From Anaeromicropila herbilytica (GTDB lineage Bacteria; Bacillota; Clostridia; Lachnospirales; Lachnospiraceae): DNA of 64,000 bases. This document shows positions 52,524 through 61,112 of this stretch, in pieces. Under the pieces are notes generated by a model. That model made no database searches, had not been told where the DNA came from, and saw only the letters and a program-made list of their open reading frames with translations. The translations under genes and the position numbers were made by a program. Numbering within the stretch: the first letter of the stretch is position 1; every line of letters begins with the position of its first letter. Location: contig NZ_AP024169.1 in NCBI RefSeq assembly GCF_016591975.1, forward strand, positions 2,519,001 through 2,583,000. Direction: 5' to 3'.

Positions 52524-52694
52524 TTTACTTCTCCTCATTTGTCGAATAGTCACGTAAAAATATAATATTTCATTAATATATAGTTTTACAACTATATATT
52601 AACTCTCTATAATGTATACTTATTTTAGCGAATTTCTCTTTATCATAAATATAATAGAAAGTTACAACATCTTAATTAATTAGAAGTAGTTTAA
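52524..52694 (-). repeat. Gene-free junction with R1-like word, copy B
   Basis: Contains CATAAATATAATAGAAAGTTA (52643-52663), an R1-like core about 30 bases after the 52695 stop, followed by AT-rich sequence with TATATTAACT. No gene. Confidence 0.4.
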
Positions 52695-53000
52695 TCAGTT
52701 ATTTTCTAAATAAATGATTTCTTTTCCTTTTTCTTTAGCATATTCTATTTCTTTTTTTACACTTTCGCCAATATACCCATTAACATTTACAACAAAAATT
52801 GCATCTGATAAATCGATTTTTATTCTATGTAATTCACCTAATATATCTTTTTCAGATTCTGTCAAATTCCTATCCATAACATGTGGTATAATTCCTATTA
52901 CCACATATTCATTTTCTAATTCCAGTCGTTCAGACATTTCTTGTATTTTATTCCAAAACCTTACTGAGCCACATAATGTGACAACTTTTCTCTTCTCCAT
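52695..53000 (-). CDS. Nucleoside 2-deoxyribosyltransferase-like protein (DUF4406-type)
   Basis: 101 residues, RBS AGGAG. VVTLCGSVRFWNKIQEMSERLE is the typical CGS/T-x-R/K start of small nucleoside deoxyribosyltransferase folds, and KIDLSDAIFVVNVNGYIGESVKKEIEYAKEKGK carries the D-A-I-F-V and G-E-S-x-x-E features with the catalytic Glu. Family members transfer or remove deoxyribose from nucleosides. Single small gene. Confidence 0.82.
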   Translation of the reverse strand: MEKRKVVTLCGSVRFWNKIQEMSERLELENEYVVIGIIPHVMDRNLTESEKDILGELHRIKIDLSDAIFVVNVNGYIGESVKKEIEYAKEKGKEIIYLENN

Positions 53001-53070
53001 TATTACTCCTATTTTAAAAAAATAAATTCAATTTCTCAGTTAATATATTATTAGCCATCATAAATATTAT

Positions 53071-53820
53071 TTATAGTAAATACGTTTCTATGTATTTTGC
53101 AACACCATCTTCATCGTTTGACACGGTTATATAATCTGCGATATCTTTTACCTGTGAAACTGCATTTCCCATGGCCACACCTATTCCGCTTGCTTTCAGC
53201 ATAGGAATATCTGCTAAATTATCTCCAAATGATATGGTTTCTTCTTTTTTAATACCCAAATAATGAATCAACGATTCAAGTGCTATTCCTTTATCTGCAT
53301 GTTTATTTGTAATTGTAGCCATATCATTAGACTTTTGATATTGCATTTCGTTAGTTATGTACTTTGAAAAATCAATATTCTCATACTCATTGAAAAATAA
53401 ACGTATTCGTTGAAAGTTATGTTGAGGTATTGAATATAAGTTGTATTCTAATATTTCTTGTGTAATATAACTTATTATTGTATTATTCTTATAACAATAT
53501 GGTTCAAAATAGGCGCAGATACCAATACCAGGAGCAATCTCAGTCACCTTATTGATGTAGTTAATTGCATTTTCATATTTAATTACATTTTCCTTAATTA
53601 ATTTATTATCAGCATAGATTATTGCTCCATTATAGTTAGCAATACAATCACATGGAAGTCCTTGAAGAAATGTTTTCATTTTACGTGGTGAACGCACTGT
53701 AATATATCCTATTTTCATTCCTTTTTGACTACATTTTAGAATAGCCTGTTTATTTCTTTCTGAAACCACTTCTTTAGAATTCAACAAAGTATCATCCAAA
53801 TCAAAAATTACAAGTTTCAT
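53071..53820 (-). CDS. Cof-type HAD-IIB hydrolase
   Basis: 249 residues, RBS AAGGAG. Motif I VIFDLDDTLLNS (nucleophile Asp), motif II ITVRSPRKM (Ser/Thr), cap of the C2B type, motif III Lys in KHADKGIALESL and motif IV SFGDNLADIPML. A sugar- or cofactor-phosphate phosphatase of the Cof/YbjI group. Complete. Confidence 0.9.
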   Translation of the reverse strand: MKLVIFDLDDTLLNSKEVVSERNKQAILKCSQKGMKIGYITVRSPRKMKTFLQGLPCDCIANYNGAIIYADNKLIKENVIKYENAINYINKVTEIAPGIGICAYFEPYCYKNNTIISYITQEILEYNLYSIPQHNFQRIRLFFNEYENIDFSKYITNEMQYQKSNDMATITNKHADKGIALESLIHYLGIKKEETISFGDNLADIPMLKASGIGVAMGNAVSQVKDIADYITVSNDEDGVAKYIETYLL

Positions 53821-53853
53821 ACAGAATACTCCTTTCTCTGTTTATATAACTAT

Positions 53854-55368
53854 TTACTCAAACACCTCTTCATAATTTGCTACCTTTTTTACCGTGAAAT
53901 ATTTCATGAATTCTTTCGTCCACATGTCCATTTCATCCTCAATATCATTCACTTCGTTTAATATGAAAGTTACGGATTGGCAATCAGTCTGTGACATAGC
54001 TGGTAGCAGTACAGAGAATCCCCACTCAACATCTTCTTTTGCATCTTCAAATCCATTTCTTGCATCAACAACAAAGTTACTATTTGAATACTTCTTAAGA
54101 AGTTCTACCGCAAATAATGTTGGCTTTCTATAATCCTCATAACAACAGAATTTTTTCCATACCAGCAATACATTATTATCTTTTGGTATATATCTGACAT
54201 TACAGAATTCAGAATCAAACTGATCCTTTATTTCCGCATGTACGGTTTCTTGCACTAGGCGATATATCTCTTCAATAAAAGCACGAACATCTTCAAAACC
54301 AGATATGCTCATATCGAATTTTAATTTACCGTGACAGACTGCTTTTTGCTTATCATGATATCGGTAAAGGGTTCTTGCCAGACAACCATTACCGTAACAT
54401 CCAACACAGTCTTCCAAATTATAGAACATGCGCTCAGCAAATTTCCTCGATATGTTATCATATCTGTTTAGCATCTCTTCCATCCTATCGTCTTTTCGAT
54501 GCCATGTCTCTGGTTTACCGCTTGTTATGAGATACCATTGAAGAGAATGATCAAAAATATCATTACTTAAATAGATGGCATAAGAAAATCCATACTCCGA
54601 AGAGACATAAGTTATTTTATTTCCATGTTTCTCTATCTGCCTTTTGAATTTCAATAACTTCAGTGACTTAAGATATTCATCGGTTTTCAAGATTTCTTGC
54701 TGAATCTGTTCAGGTAAAAGTGAGATACATTTCTCAAAGGTCGGTTTTTCATCCGGAGCAATTGCCTCATTTCTCGTAATTGCAGCTGGTAATTCACCAG
54801 TATGTAATATGCCACAAGTATCTTCATACTCCGTAATAGAAAGTTCTTTGATACATAGATTTACTTGTTTATCACAAGCTATTTTTAATTCGAATCCTTC
54901 CTCGTTCATTTCAGGAAATACCGAAGATTTCATGTATCTTTCCTTTTTGGAATAATATCTCTCTTCACCATTTATCAGAATCTGCATTTCTTTATAATCA
55001 TATAGCAATGACACCTCAGTGAACTCATTCATATTAATATGATTATGAAAGAACATTGTCTTTCTAGCTGGATCAACAATATCATCCATACGTCTGTTGT
55101 CCGACCAACAAGTGCCAATGTTCACATGTCCATTTCCTATGAGTACGTACAATCCTGGTGCATCGATCTTCACTGTCATATCAATACGGAAAGGTACTTT
55201 GTATCGATTCGGTAAATATACATATGAATTAATCGACAGATGTTCCACGTCAAAGCGGCTTGTTGGTAAAGATCGATTTGTCTTCATATATAGCAGATGA
55301 TCCTTGCACTCACAGATTACATTTCCTTTTGGTAACAAACTTTCTAATTCGATATTATGTTTGATCAT
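53854..55368 (-). CDS. Unrecognised two-module protein, 504 aa
   Basis: Start at ATG 55368 (GGGGG upstream). The N-terminal half (about 1-200) is rich in strands and resembles a LamG/jelly-roll-like sugar-binding module: YVLIGNGHVNIGTCWSDNRR, TMFFHNHINMNEFTEVSLLY, IKELSITEYE. The C-terminal half is mixed alpha/beta with ISRKFAERMFYNLEDCVGCYGNGCLARTLYRYH (a Cys cluster CVGCYGNGC), AVCHGKLKFDMSISGFEDVR and FVVDARNGFEDAKEDVEW. No known catalytic motif or signal peptide. It is among the largest genes in the array without a family I know. Single gene. Confidence 0.75.
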   Translation of the reverse strand: MIKHNIELESLLPKGNVICECKDHLLYMKTNRSLPTSRFDVEHLSINSYVYLPNRYKVPFRIDMTVKIDAPGLYVLIGNGHVNIGTCWSDNRRMDDIVDPARKTMFFHNHINMNEFTEVSLLYDYKEMQILINGEERYYSKKERYMKSSVFPEMNEEGFELKIACDKQVNLCIKELSITEYEDTCGILHTGELPAAITRNEAIAPDEKPTFEKCISLLPEQIQQEILKTDEYLKSLKLLKFKRQIEKHGNKITYVSSEYGFSYAIYLSNDIFDHSLQWYLITSGKPETWHRKDDRMEEMLNRYDNISRKFAERMFYNLEDCVGCYGNGCLARTLYRYHDKQKAVCHGKLKFDMSISGFEDVRAFIEEIYRLVQETVHAEIKDQFDSEFCNVRYIPKDNNVLLVWKKFCCYEDYRKPTLFAVELLKKYSNSNFVVDARNGFEDAKEDVEWGFSVLLPAMSQTDCQSVTFILNEVNDIEDEMDMWTKEFMKYFTVKKVANYEEVFE

Positions 55369-55404
55369 ATTAATCCCCCAAATCAAAGGTTATTTAATTT
55401 CTTT

Positions 55405-55800
55405 TTACTTTCCGGCAGATCTATAGTCTTTTATGTATCCATCACTTGTCATATCAAGTTTATAACCATTACACTGTAGCTCAAGAGTTCTATAATGTAT
55501 GGAATAGACTTTTTTCCATCCTATAAAATATATATGCGTTGATTTTAAAACCTTTTTCCAATTTACTTTATTTTTATTGTTCATAAAACTTCCTAATTCA
55601 TATTTTTTATTATTTGCTTTAAGGTAATTAATAAAATCATTTTTATTTTTTATTTTAGTATCTACCTTATAGTAATAAATACTTGTATTGGGTAATGCCT
55701 CTTCTTTCACATATCCAAATGGGAAAAATTCAATTTTAATAAAAAATAAAGTTAAAATTAGTAATGCTAAAAAGATTATATTATGTTTTATTACCTTCAT
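55405..55800 (-). CDS. Membrane-anchored hypothetical protein, 131 aa
   Basis: ATG 55800 with AAAGGAGAG upstream. One N-terminal transmembrane segment (IIFLALLILTLFFIKIEFF, about 8-26) and an extracytoplasmic domain of about 100 residues. A strand-rich region holds YYYKVDTKIKNKNDFINYLKAN and the end reads LDMTSDGYIKDYRSAGK. No recognised family. Single gene. Confidence 0.6.
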   Translation of the reverse strand: MKVIKHNIIFLALLILTLFFIKIEFFPFGYVKEEALPNTSIYYYKVDTKIKNKNDFINYLKANNKKYELGSFMNNKNKVNWKKVLKSTHIYFIGWKKVYSIHYRTLELQCNGYKLDMTSDGYIKDYRSAGK

Positions 55801-55930
55801 CAATCAACTCTCCTTTAGATTTTCTAGTATACTTCTTACTGATTTCGAGCATAGTTCTCAACAAAGTCCCTATATAATTTCAGGAAAGTTTCTTTATAAA
55901 TAATGTTTATCAAGTAACTCATTGAAGTTT

Positions 55931-56191
55931 CTACAGAAAAGACTTCTTGTCTGTACATAGCTTTGAATGGAAATACAACCTATTACTAATCATTTTTTGA
56001 ATGGTATTTTTCAAATATTGAATCAATACTTGATAATCTTCTTCCGTCCAATCATCAACAAAAACGACATCCTTGATCATCCACTCGCCATTTTCATTTC
56101 TATAACATTTGCTGCCATTTTGTTTTCATTGAAAATTAGAAAAGAGTTCTAGGTTAATATCATCTAAACGTAGATCTCGATATATAATCAT
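55931..56191 (-). pseudogene. GNAT N-terminal remnant with in-frame stop
   Basis: 86 codons from ATG 56191: MIIYRDLRLDDINLELFSNF, a TGA at codon 22, then KCYRNENGEWMIKDVVFVDD and WTEEDYQVLIQYLKNTI, followed by unrelated sequence. The 'REL/LELF..F.r.q.v.kcwR..dG.W..kdi.FvddW' pattern is the start of a well-known clostridial GNAT subgroup. The acetyl-CoA-binding half is absent. Confidence 0.65.
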
Positions 56192-56232
56192 TGTCGTATC
56201 CTCTCTATTATTGGCTTTGTATACTTAAATAC

Positions 56233-56349
56233 TTTATTTCTTTTTATCCTTTAATCCCTTTGTTTTAACATTAAATTGGTTAATCGGTATACTCTTCTTT
56301 TGTTTTAACATCTGATCAAAAACTATATGCTCTCTTTTCTTTTTACCCA
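56233..56349 (-). CDS. Small basic protein, 38 aa
   Basis: ATG 56349 has AGGGGAGA seven bases upstream, better than most sites here, and the frame runs to TAA at 56233. The product MGKKKREHIVFDQMLKQKKS then IPINQFNVKTKGLKDKKK is strongly basic. No family recognised. It could be a small nucleic-acid-binding protein or a gene start left from a longer gene; the good ribosome site favours a real product. Surrounding 55804-56501 holds otherwise only the GNAT remnant. Confidence 0.45.
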
Positions 56350-56501
56350 TATTATCTCCCCTTGTAGTCTCTTAATTTTACTCCTCAAAGAATAGCCCCA
56401 CTCTAATCAATGGTAAACCTGTTTTATCTATAGTCAATACTCAATCAAAATCAAATAGTATCGCTTTAATCAAATTATCCAACAACTAATTCTTGACTGT
56501 A

Positions 56502-57203
56502 TCATTTTATTACCTTTAAAATATCGCTAAATTCAGCTATACTACACACGTTCAAGTTATTGCTATCAACCTGTTTCTTCTCATTGTACCAAATCGTTTT
56601 CAATCCAACATTCTTAGAACCAATAACATCGGTCTGATAGTCATTACCAACATAAAAGATATCATTCTTAGAACATAGCTCGTTTTCTTGCAGTATTTTA
56701 GATATAGCATATTCAAAAAAACTCGAATCAGGTTTTCTTTTTCCGAAGTCTGCACTTGAATATAAATCAATAAAATATTTTTCTATTCCGAAATCATTTA
56801 ATAAGCGTTTATTAGAAGAAGAAAGAAAAATACTATTTGAAAGTATATACATCTTCACTCCTTGTGCATATAACTTTTCTAAACTAATTCTTGTTTCATC
56901 TTCTAAATACTCCTCCTGCATTTCATTCATAATCTGATAATCAAGCTTTTCTAGATCTACTTGAGGATTAACTTCAAATTCTTTGCAATACATTGGAAAT
57001 GTATCACGTATAAAAGCTATTTCATTATTCGTTATTTTTCTCTCCTCATATAGAGGCAATAGAGTTATTGAATATTGATTAAACTCCTCATATGTACATT
57101 TTTGTTGGAAATGCGTATGTAAATATTTCAAACCTCTTTCGAATTCAAAAGATTTATCTTTTAATACGGTATCGTATAAATCGAAAAGAATAATGTTCTG
57201 CAT
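56502..57203 (-). CDS. HAD-superfamily hydrolase (YjjG/haloacid dehalogenase-like)
   Basis: 233 residues, RBS AGGAG. Motif I IILFDLYDTVLKD (DxYD, the second Asp retained), motif II ILSNSIFL, motif III Lys in FGKRKPDSSFFEYA and motif IV YVGNDYQTDVIGSKNVGLKTIW. Cap is the C1 helical type. A phosphatase of pyrimidine nucleotide/YjjG type or a general HAD; substrate unknown. Confidence 0.88.
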   Translation of the reverse strand: MQNIILFDLYDTVLKDKSFEFERGLKYLHTHFQQKCTYEEFNQYSITLLPLYEERKITNNEIAFIRDTFPMYCKEFEVNPQVDLEKLDYQIMNEMQEEYLEDETRISLEKLYAQGVKMYILSNSIFLSSSNKRLLNDFGIEKYFIDLYSSADFGKRKPDSSFFEYAISKILQENELCSKNDIFYVGNDYQTDVIGSKNVGLKTIWYNEKKQVDSNNLNVCSIAEFSDILKVIK

Positions 57204-57227
57204 GTATGTCTCCTTTTACGCAAGCAA

Positions 57228-57794
57228 TCAATTATAATGTCCAACTACAGGTTTATCTTTGGTTCTATGTTTTCTATCGGGATCGTATTTCTGCCAATAT
57301 ACTGCCTTCTCATTATATCTGGAGCGTCCAGGTTCTTGGTAGGTACCGTGTCCAAAATACACCATTCCCAAAGGCTTTACATGTTCTGGCAGATTAATCA
57401 ACTTCTGCATCGTAGTCATTCTGGATTGTATTGGATAGATACCAATCCATACGCTTCCAAGCCCTATATCTGTTGCAGCTAGCAACATATTTTCAATAGC
57501 AGCACTGCAATCACATATCCACAGATCTTTATCCTGTCCCTTTAGGGCGTATTTCATATTTCCACAAATGACAATTCCAAGCGGTGCATTGTATCTAGCA
57601 AAAACCATCTTATTTCTGATATTATCCAATATTTCTTTTTCATTTATTACAACAAATTCCCACGGTTGTGCATTCACTGCTGTGGGTGCCGAAAAAGCTG
57701 CATTGAGGAGAATTTGTATATCTGCGTCTGTTACAGCCTCATCTGTATAATCTCTAATACTTCTTCGATTGTATATAGCATCTAAGGTTTCCAT
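57228..57794 (-). CDS. Nitroreductase-family flavoprotein
   Basis: About 188 residues from ATG 57794. IYNRRSIRDYTDEAV (the RRS/R FMN-binding start), AAFSAPTAVNAQPWEFVVI, IENMLLAATDIGLGSVWIGIYP and VYFGHGTY contain the FMN-binding residues. NAD(P)H-dependent reduction of nitro-aromatics or quinones; a detoxification role fits the surroundings. Complete. Confidence 0.9.
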   Translation of the reverse strand: METLDAIYNRRSIRDYTDEAVTDADIQILLNAAFSAPTAVNAQPWEFVVINEKEILDNIRNKMVFARYNAPLGIVICGNMKYALKGQDKDLWICDCSAAIENMLLAATDIGLGSVWIGIYPIQSRMTTMQKLINLPEHVKPLGMVYFGHGTYQEPGRSRYNEKAVYWQKYDPDRKHRTKDKPVVGHYN

Positions 57795-57830
57795 TATTAA
57801 ATTCACTCCTTTTACCTTTTCGTTCCATCT

Positions 57831-57896
57831 TTAAAAGGCACTCAAATAATCGAATATCACTAACTGCTCATATGTTAATGAAGCATTTCTTACTGA
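57831..57896 (-). pseudogene. Short C-terminal stub
   Basis: About 21 codons in the frame KSVRNASLTYEQLVIFDYLS, ending TAA, directly following the DUF6054 gene's stop. The ALTYDEL-like segment resembles the tail of the nucleotidyltransferase at 27959. Weak. Confidence 0.25.
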
Positions 57897-58234
57897 TTTC
57901 GAATAAAATTTTCAACTGAGTCCTCACATATTTCCAAAAATGATTCTTCACCAATGGTATTTATCTTAAAGAATACAGCTTGACTTCCACCTGAGGTAAT
58001 TGCACTTACATAGATGTCATCATCAGTTCCTACAACCGTTACATTCATGCTGACACGGTTACCTCCAGCCATACTATACCGTTCATACACTCGGACTGCT
58101 ATGCGTGAATCTACTAATTCAATATCACTTCCGTCTTCATAAGTTACTGAAGAACTGCCATTTACAATATCTTTATGTATCCAATCTAAAAAATCATTAA
58201 AGTTACCCTTCAATTTTCGTTCATATTTCGCCAT
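57890..58234 (-). CDS. DUF6054 family protein
   Basis: 114 residues from ATG 58234 (AAAGGAAG upstream; the frame to 58255 is artefactual). AKYERKLKGNFNDFLDWIHKDI then YEDGSDIEL, VRVYERYSMAGGNRVSMNVTVVG, VSAITSGGSQAVFFKINTIGEESFL: the DUF6054 pattern seen in many clostridia. Function unknown. Single gene. Confidence 0.75.
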   Translation of the reverse strand: MAKYERKLKGNFNDFLDWIHKDIVNGSSSVTYEDGSDIELVDSRIAVRVYERYSMAGGNRVSMNVTVVGTDDDIYVSAITSGGSQAVFFKINTIGEESFLEICEDSVENFIRNQ

Positions 58235-58269
58235 AAAATAAGACTTCCTTTCCAATATAATATAAGATT

Positions 58270-58306
58270 TAAATAAGAATTTAAGCGTGATATATTCTTT
58301 AGACTT
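58270..58306 (-). repeat. Junction repeat shared with 61412-61445
   Basis: ATTTAAGCGTGATATATTC then TTTAGACTT matches ATTTAAGAGTGATATGTTC then TTTACACTT at 61416-61444, about 25 of 28 bases. It is located between two cassettes in both places. Confidence 0.5.
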
Positions 58307-58336
58307 CTTCTATCTTGTATAGTAAGCTTAATTCGA

Positions 58337-58744
58337 TTAGTTGCAATCATCTGGTGTGAAATCTTCTGGTGGACGATGTTGTGGTACCGTAAGATACCAT
58401 CGAATACCATACTTATCCACAACTTCAGCAGCACATGGACTCCATGGCAATTCACATATGTCCATGATCACTTTGCCCTCTCTAGATAAAATATTGAACG
58501 CATGCAATAGTTCCTCTCTTTCATCAAACGTAAAGCATAATTGAACTGGATTTACTGTTGATACAATGCAATCAGATTCTACTACTGCAAATCCTTGTTT
58601 TCCCTCTTGGTATAGTTCTGAATGGAAATATGATCCATCTTCATTTAGAACATGATATCCAAGTTCTAGATTAAAAGCTGATTGATACATTTTTACTGCT
58701 TCAATACTATTTTTTACATAAAGTCCAACACCATTTAAACTCAT
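58337..58744 (-). CDS. VOC family protein (PhnB-like)
   Basis: 135 residues from ATG 58744 (GGGAGG upstream). GLYVKNSIEAVKMYQSAFNLELG, ...YFHSELYQEGKQGFAV and LCFTFDEREELLHAFNIL then DICELPWSPCAAEVVDKYGIRWYLT: the PhnB/YjdN type VOC fold with W..D.fGi.W. Binds or modifies small toxic compounds in relatives. Substrate unknown. Confidence 0.88.
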   Translation of the reverse strand: MSLNGVGLYVKNSIEAVKMYQSAFNLELGYHVLNEDGSYFHSELYQEGKQGFAVVESDCIVSTVNPVQLCFTFDEREELLHAFNILSREGKVIMDICELPWSPCAAEVVDKYGIRWYLTVPQHRPPEDFTPDDCN

Positions 58745-58783
58745 TATATTACCTCCCATAATTGATTGTCTTATATCACATTT

Positions 58784-59206
58784 TTATTTTACTCTTTTAA
58801 ACATTGGGTGATTTTCTTTAAACTGAACCAAATCCCACATGTTCCCGTACAGATCCTTAAATACTGCAACAATCCCATAGTCTTGGTCTTTTGGTGGTCT
58901 AATAAACTCTATTCCTATACTAACCATTTCATTATAGTCTCTCCAAAAATCATCGGTTCCAAGGAATAGAAAAATTCTACCACCTGCTTGATTGCCTATA
59001 TAAGGCTCTTGTTCTGGCTTCGAAGCTCTTGCTAGAAGAATAGTTGTTCCTGAACTTCCAGGTGGTGATACTACAACCCAACGTTTATCTTGCTCTGGCT
59101 GATATGTATCTTCTACTAATGTAAAATGAAGTTTTTGTGTATAGAATTCAATCGCTTCATCATAATCTTTTACTACTAATGCTATATGAACAATGGATTG
59201 TATCAT
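58784..59206 (-). CDS. VOC family protein (glyoxalase-like)
   Basis: 140 residues. Metal ligands: His in SIVHIALVVKDYDEAIEFYTQKLHF and Glu in AVFKDLYGNMWDLVQF region (D instead of the usual E), with VVSPPGSSGTTILLARAS between. A standard single-module VOC protein of the type near methylmalonyl-CoA epimerase/dioxygenases. Substrate unknown. Confidence 0.85.
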   Translation of the reverse strand: MIQSIVHIALVVKDYDEAIEFYTQKLHFTLVEDTYQPEQDKRWVVVSPPGSSGTTILLARASKPEQEPYIGNQAGGRIFLFLGTDDFWRDYNEMVSIGIEFIRPPKDQDYGIVAVFKDLYGNMWDLVQFKENHPMFKRVK

Positions 59207-59257
59207 ATTATGTTCCTTCTTTCTTTAGATTTGTAATATACATGAATAAACTATATT

Positions 59258-59340
59258 TCATACTTTTACTTTGTCATAAACCGATAATATAAATTCCTCT
59301 TTACCGTAGGCTTTTTTAATAAGAAGTCAAGTATCTCAAA
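59258..59340 (-). pseudogene. GrpB C-terminal remnant
   Basis: About 25 codons ending FLLKKAYGKEEFILSVYDKV then KV and TGA, parallel to the KKYP...GKEDFILSVYEKVLN end of the intact GrpB gene (60449-60976). The DNA ACTTTGTCATAAACCGATAAT matches ACTTTTTCATAAACCGATAAT at 60469. A second grpB once stood here. Confidence 0.7.
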
Positions 59341-59356
59341 CTCTGTTATTTATACC

Positions 59357-59890
59357 TTATAAATATTTAACCATTTTATATTCATCTGCATATGTACCAC
59401 CCAAGTATCTTAATGCATTTGGGATTGTTCCAACTATTTCGAATCCATAATTTTGATACATCTTTAATGCTCTAGTATTAGTGGTCACTACATCTAGTTC
59501 TATTTGAGTTACACAATTATTTATACACCATTCAATGCATTCCTCCATCATCTTCCCACCGATACCTATATTGCAATAAGCTTCCAGTAATACAAAAGCC
59601 ACTTCTGCTCTATGTCTATATCGCTGATATCCTCTTACTAGTCCAACTGAGCATTGACCTACAACCTTTCCATCACATTCTGCAACAAACCACATTCCAG
59701 TTGTACTATTTAACACATTTGAAATAATGCTTTGCTCTTTTTCTATTGTGGTTTGAAATTCTCCTGGGTTTCGTGCAAGAAACTTTGTTTCTTGATCAGC
59801 TGTGGAAATAACCGTTATAATATCCATTGCGTCATCTTCTGTAGGTTTACGAATACATACAGATTTACCGTTTTTCAAAGTATATTTCAT
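59357..59890 (-). CDS. GNAT family N-acetyltransferase
   Basis: 177 residues, RBS AGGAGG. VCIRKPTEDDAMDIITVIS, AEVAFVLLEAYCNIGIGGKMMEECI (C-N-I-G-I-G loop), LDVVTTNTRALKMYQNYGFEIVG and ALRYLGGTYADEYKMVKYL. The last block is typical of a phosphinothricin/spermine-acetyltransferase-like clostridial subgroup. Last gene of the grpB-GNAT-GNAT unit. Confidence 0.92.
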   Translation of the reverse strand: MKYTLKNGKSVCIRKPTEDDAMDIITVISTADQETKFLARNPGEFQTTIEKEQSIISNVLNSTTGMWFVAECDGKVVGQCSVGLVRGYQRYRHRAEVAFVLLEAYCNIGIGGKMMEECIEWCINNCVTQIELDVVTTNTRALKMYQNYGFEIVGTIPNALRYLGGTYADEYKMVKYL

Positions 59891-59892
59891 AA

Positions 59893-59920
59893 AAACCTCC
59901 TGGTCTAAATTTGTCTCAGA
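59893..59920 (-). repeat. Junction repeat shared with 61682-61709
   Basis: AACCTCCTGGTCTAAATTTG then TCTCAGA recurs as AACCTCCCTGGTCTTAATTT then GTCTCAGA. On the minus strand it runs TCTGAGACAAATT...AGGAGGTT, i.e. the end of one gene plus the ribosome site of the next. Confidence 0.65.
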
Positions 59921-60443
59921 GTATTGTCCTATCTACATCCATATTTATTGCCATATACATACTTCCTGACTCAGTGTCAGTAACCTCCAAATATGTAAAT
60001 CCAACCTTTTCATATAATACTCTAGCACTAAAATTGCTTTCAAACACATGGAGCACTATTCGATATATTCCTTGATTTATCAATATTTCGCTTAACTTTT
60101 CAAGGACTGCTGTTCCATATCCTTGTCTACGATATTGCTCCTTAATGATAATGTCCTCTATAAATGCTCTTTTCTTATTTATAGTTTCATACCATAGGAA
60201 TCCTATCACATCACCTTCTAGATTTTCCACAACATTCAATGAATTATCTGAGGTGTCCAGTCCATCAGGCAAACCTTCTAGAAAATCAGCTAATGATTCT
60301 TGTATTGCCTCTTCTATTGTTGAAAACTGTCCCTCTTTCAACATACTTTCGGCATAATCTTTAACCGTCCACTCCTTGTATGCTTCAAATTCTTGCTTTG
60401 AGATGGAGCGAAAAATAATTTCACTTGTCCTTCTTTTCATCAT
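59916..60443 (-). CDS. GNAT family N-acetyltransferase
   Basis: 175 residues. FRSISKQEFEAYKEWTVKDYAESMLKEG is the usual start of a clostridial GNAT subgroup; IIKEQYRRQGYGTAVLEKLSE (R-R-Q-G-Y-G loop) and LHVFESNFSARVLYEKVGFTYLE follow. Its ribosome site GGAGGAAT is formed by the last codons of the grpB gene. It ends 25 bases before the next GNAT start. Confidence 0.92.
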   Translation of the reverse strand: MMKRRTSEIIFRSISKQEFEAYKEWTVKDYAESMLKEGQFSTIEEAIQESLADFLEGLPDGLDTSDNSLNVVENLEGDVIGFLWYETINKKRAFIEDIIIKEQYRRQGYGTAVLEKLSEILINQGIYRIVLHVFESNFSARVLYEKVGFTYLEVTDTESGSMYMAINMDVDRTIL

Positions 60444-60448
60444 ATAGC

Positions 60449-60976
60449 TTATTCCTCCATATTTAGTACTTTTTCATAAACCGATAATATAAAATCTTCT
60501 TTGCCCTGGGTATATGCAACCCGATCATCTGGATACTTTTTAGCCAATTCCCTTTTTAAGTTGTCATATTGAAGAGCAATATCAAGATGCGTATTCAAAT
60601 AATCGCGAAATCCGACCAATAAGTCATATTCTCCTTCACTTTTATCATAGCAATGAATATGTCGGAGCGATATTTGATTGTTTCCACGCAAAACAAATAA
60701 ATGGTAGTGTGGATTTTTGTTTTGTGGTCCGCAATAACTATATCCATAATGGGCCAATCTATCTGCATTCATATCTTTTATTGACTTCAATTTTACAGCT
60801 ATATCTAAAATTGGCTTTGCACATATTGATTTTATGGATGTACTTCCAACATGCTGCACATCTATAATATTTTTATCCCAACATGTAAGAAGCTCTTCTT
60901 TTACTTGTTGGAATTCATTTTCCCATTCAGTATTATGTGATAAAAGTCTTACTTTGTATCTTTCTACACCCTCCAT
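60449..60976 (-). CDS. GrpB family nucleotidyltransferase-like protein
   Basis: 175 residues, RBS AAAGGAGC. VRLLSHNTEWENEFQQVKEEL, DVQHVGSTSIKSICAKPILDIAVKL (GSTSIxGxxxKPxIDI type, metal-binding Asp) and HYHLFVLRGNNQISLRHIHCYDKS then RDYLNTH and GKEDFILSVYEKVLN. The UPF0157/GrpB family has a nucleotidyltransferase fold with unknown acceptor. First gene of a coupled three-gene unit with two GNATs. Confidence 0.92.
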   Translation of the reverse strand: MEGVERYKVRLLSHNTEWENEFQQVKEELLTCWDKNIIDVQHVGSTSIKSICAKPILDIAVKLKSIKDMNADRLAHYGYSYCGPQNKNPHYHLFVLRGNNQISLRHIHCYDKSEGEYDLLVGFRDYLNTHLDIALQYDNLKRELAKKYPDDRVAYTQGKEDFILSVYEKVLNMEE

Positions 60977-61010
60977 TAGACGCTCCTTTCAACCTCGAAT
61001 AGGCTTCAGC

Positions 61011-61055
61011 AGCTTTTATGGCTGCCTTACTGTTAATTAGTCTATAATTTATCTT
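61011..61055 (-). repeat. Post-stop junction repeat (copy 1)
   Basis: AGCTTTTATGGCTGCCTTAC then TGTTAATTAGTCTATAATTTA; matches 62751-62796. GCAGC/GCTGC forms a small hairpin. It lies after the stop of the gene at 61113. Confidence 0.55.
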
Positions 61056-61112
61056 TAAATAATTCAAAATTATATAAAATCAATCAATATAAGCTTTCTA
61101 AATTATAAATCA

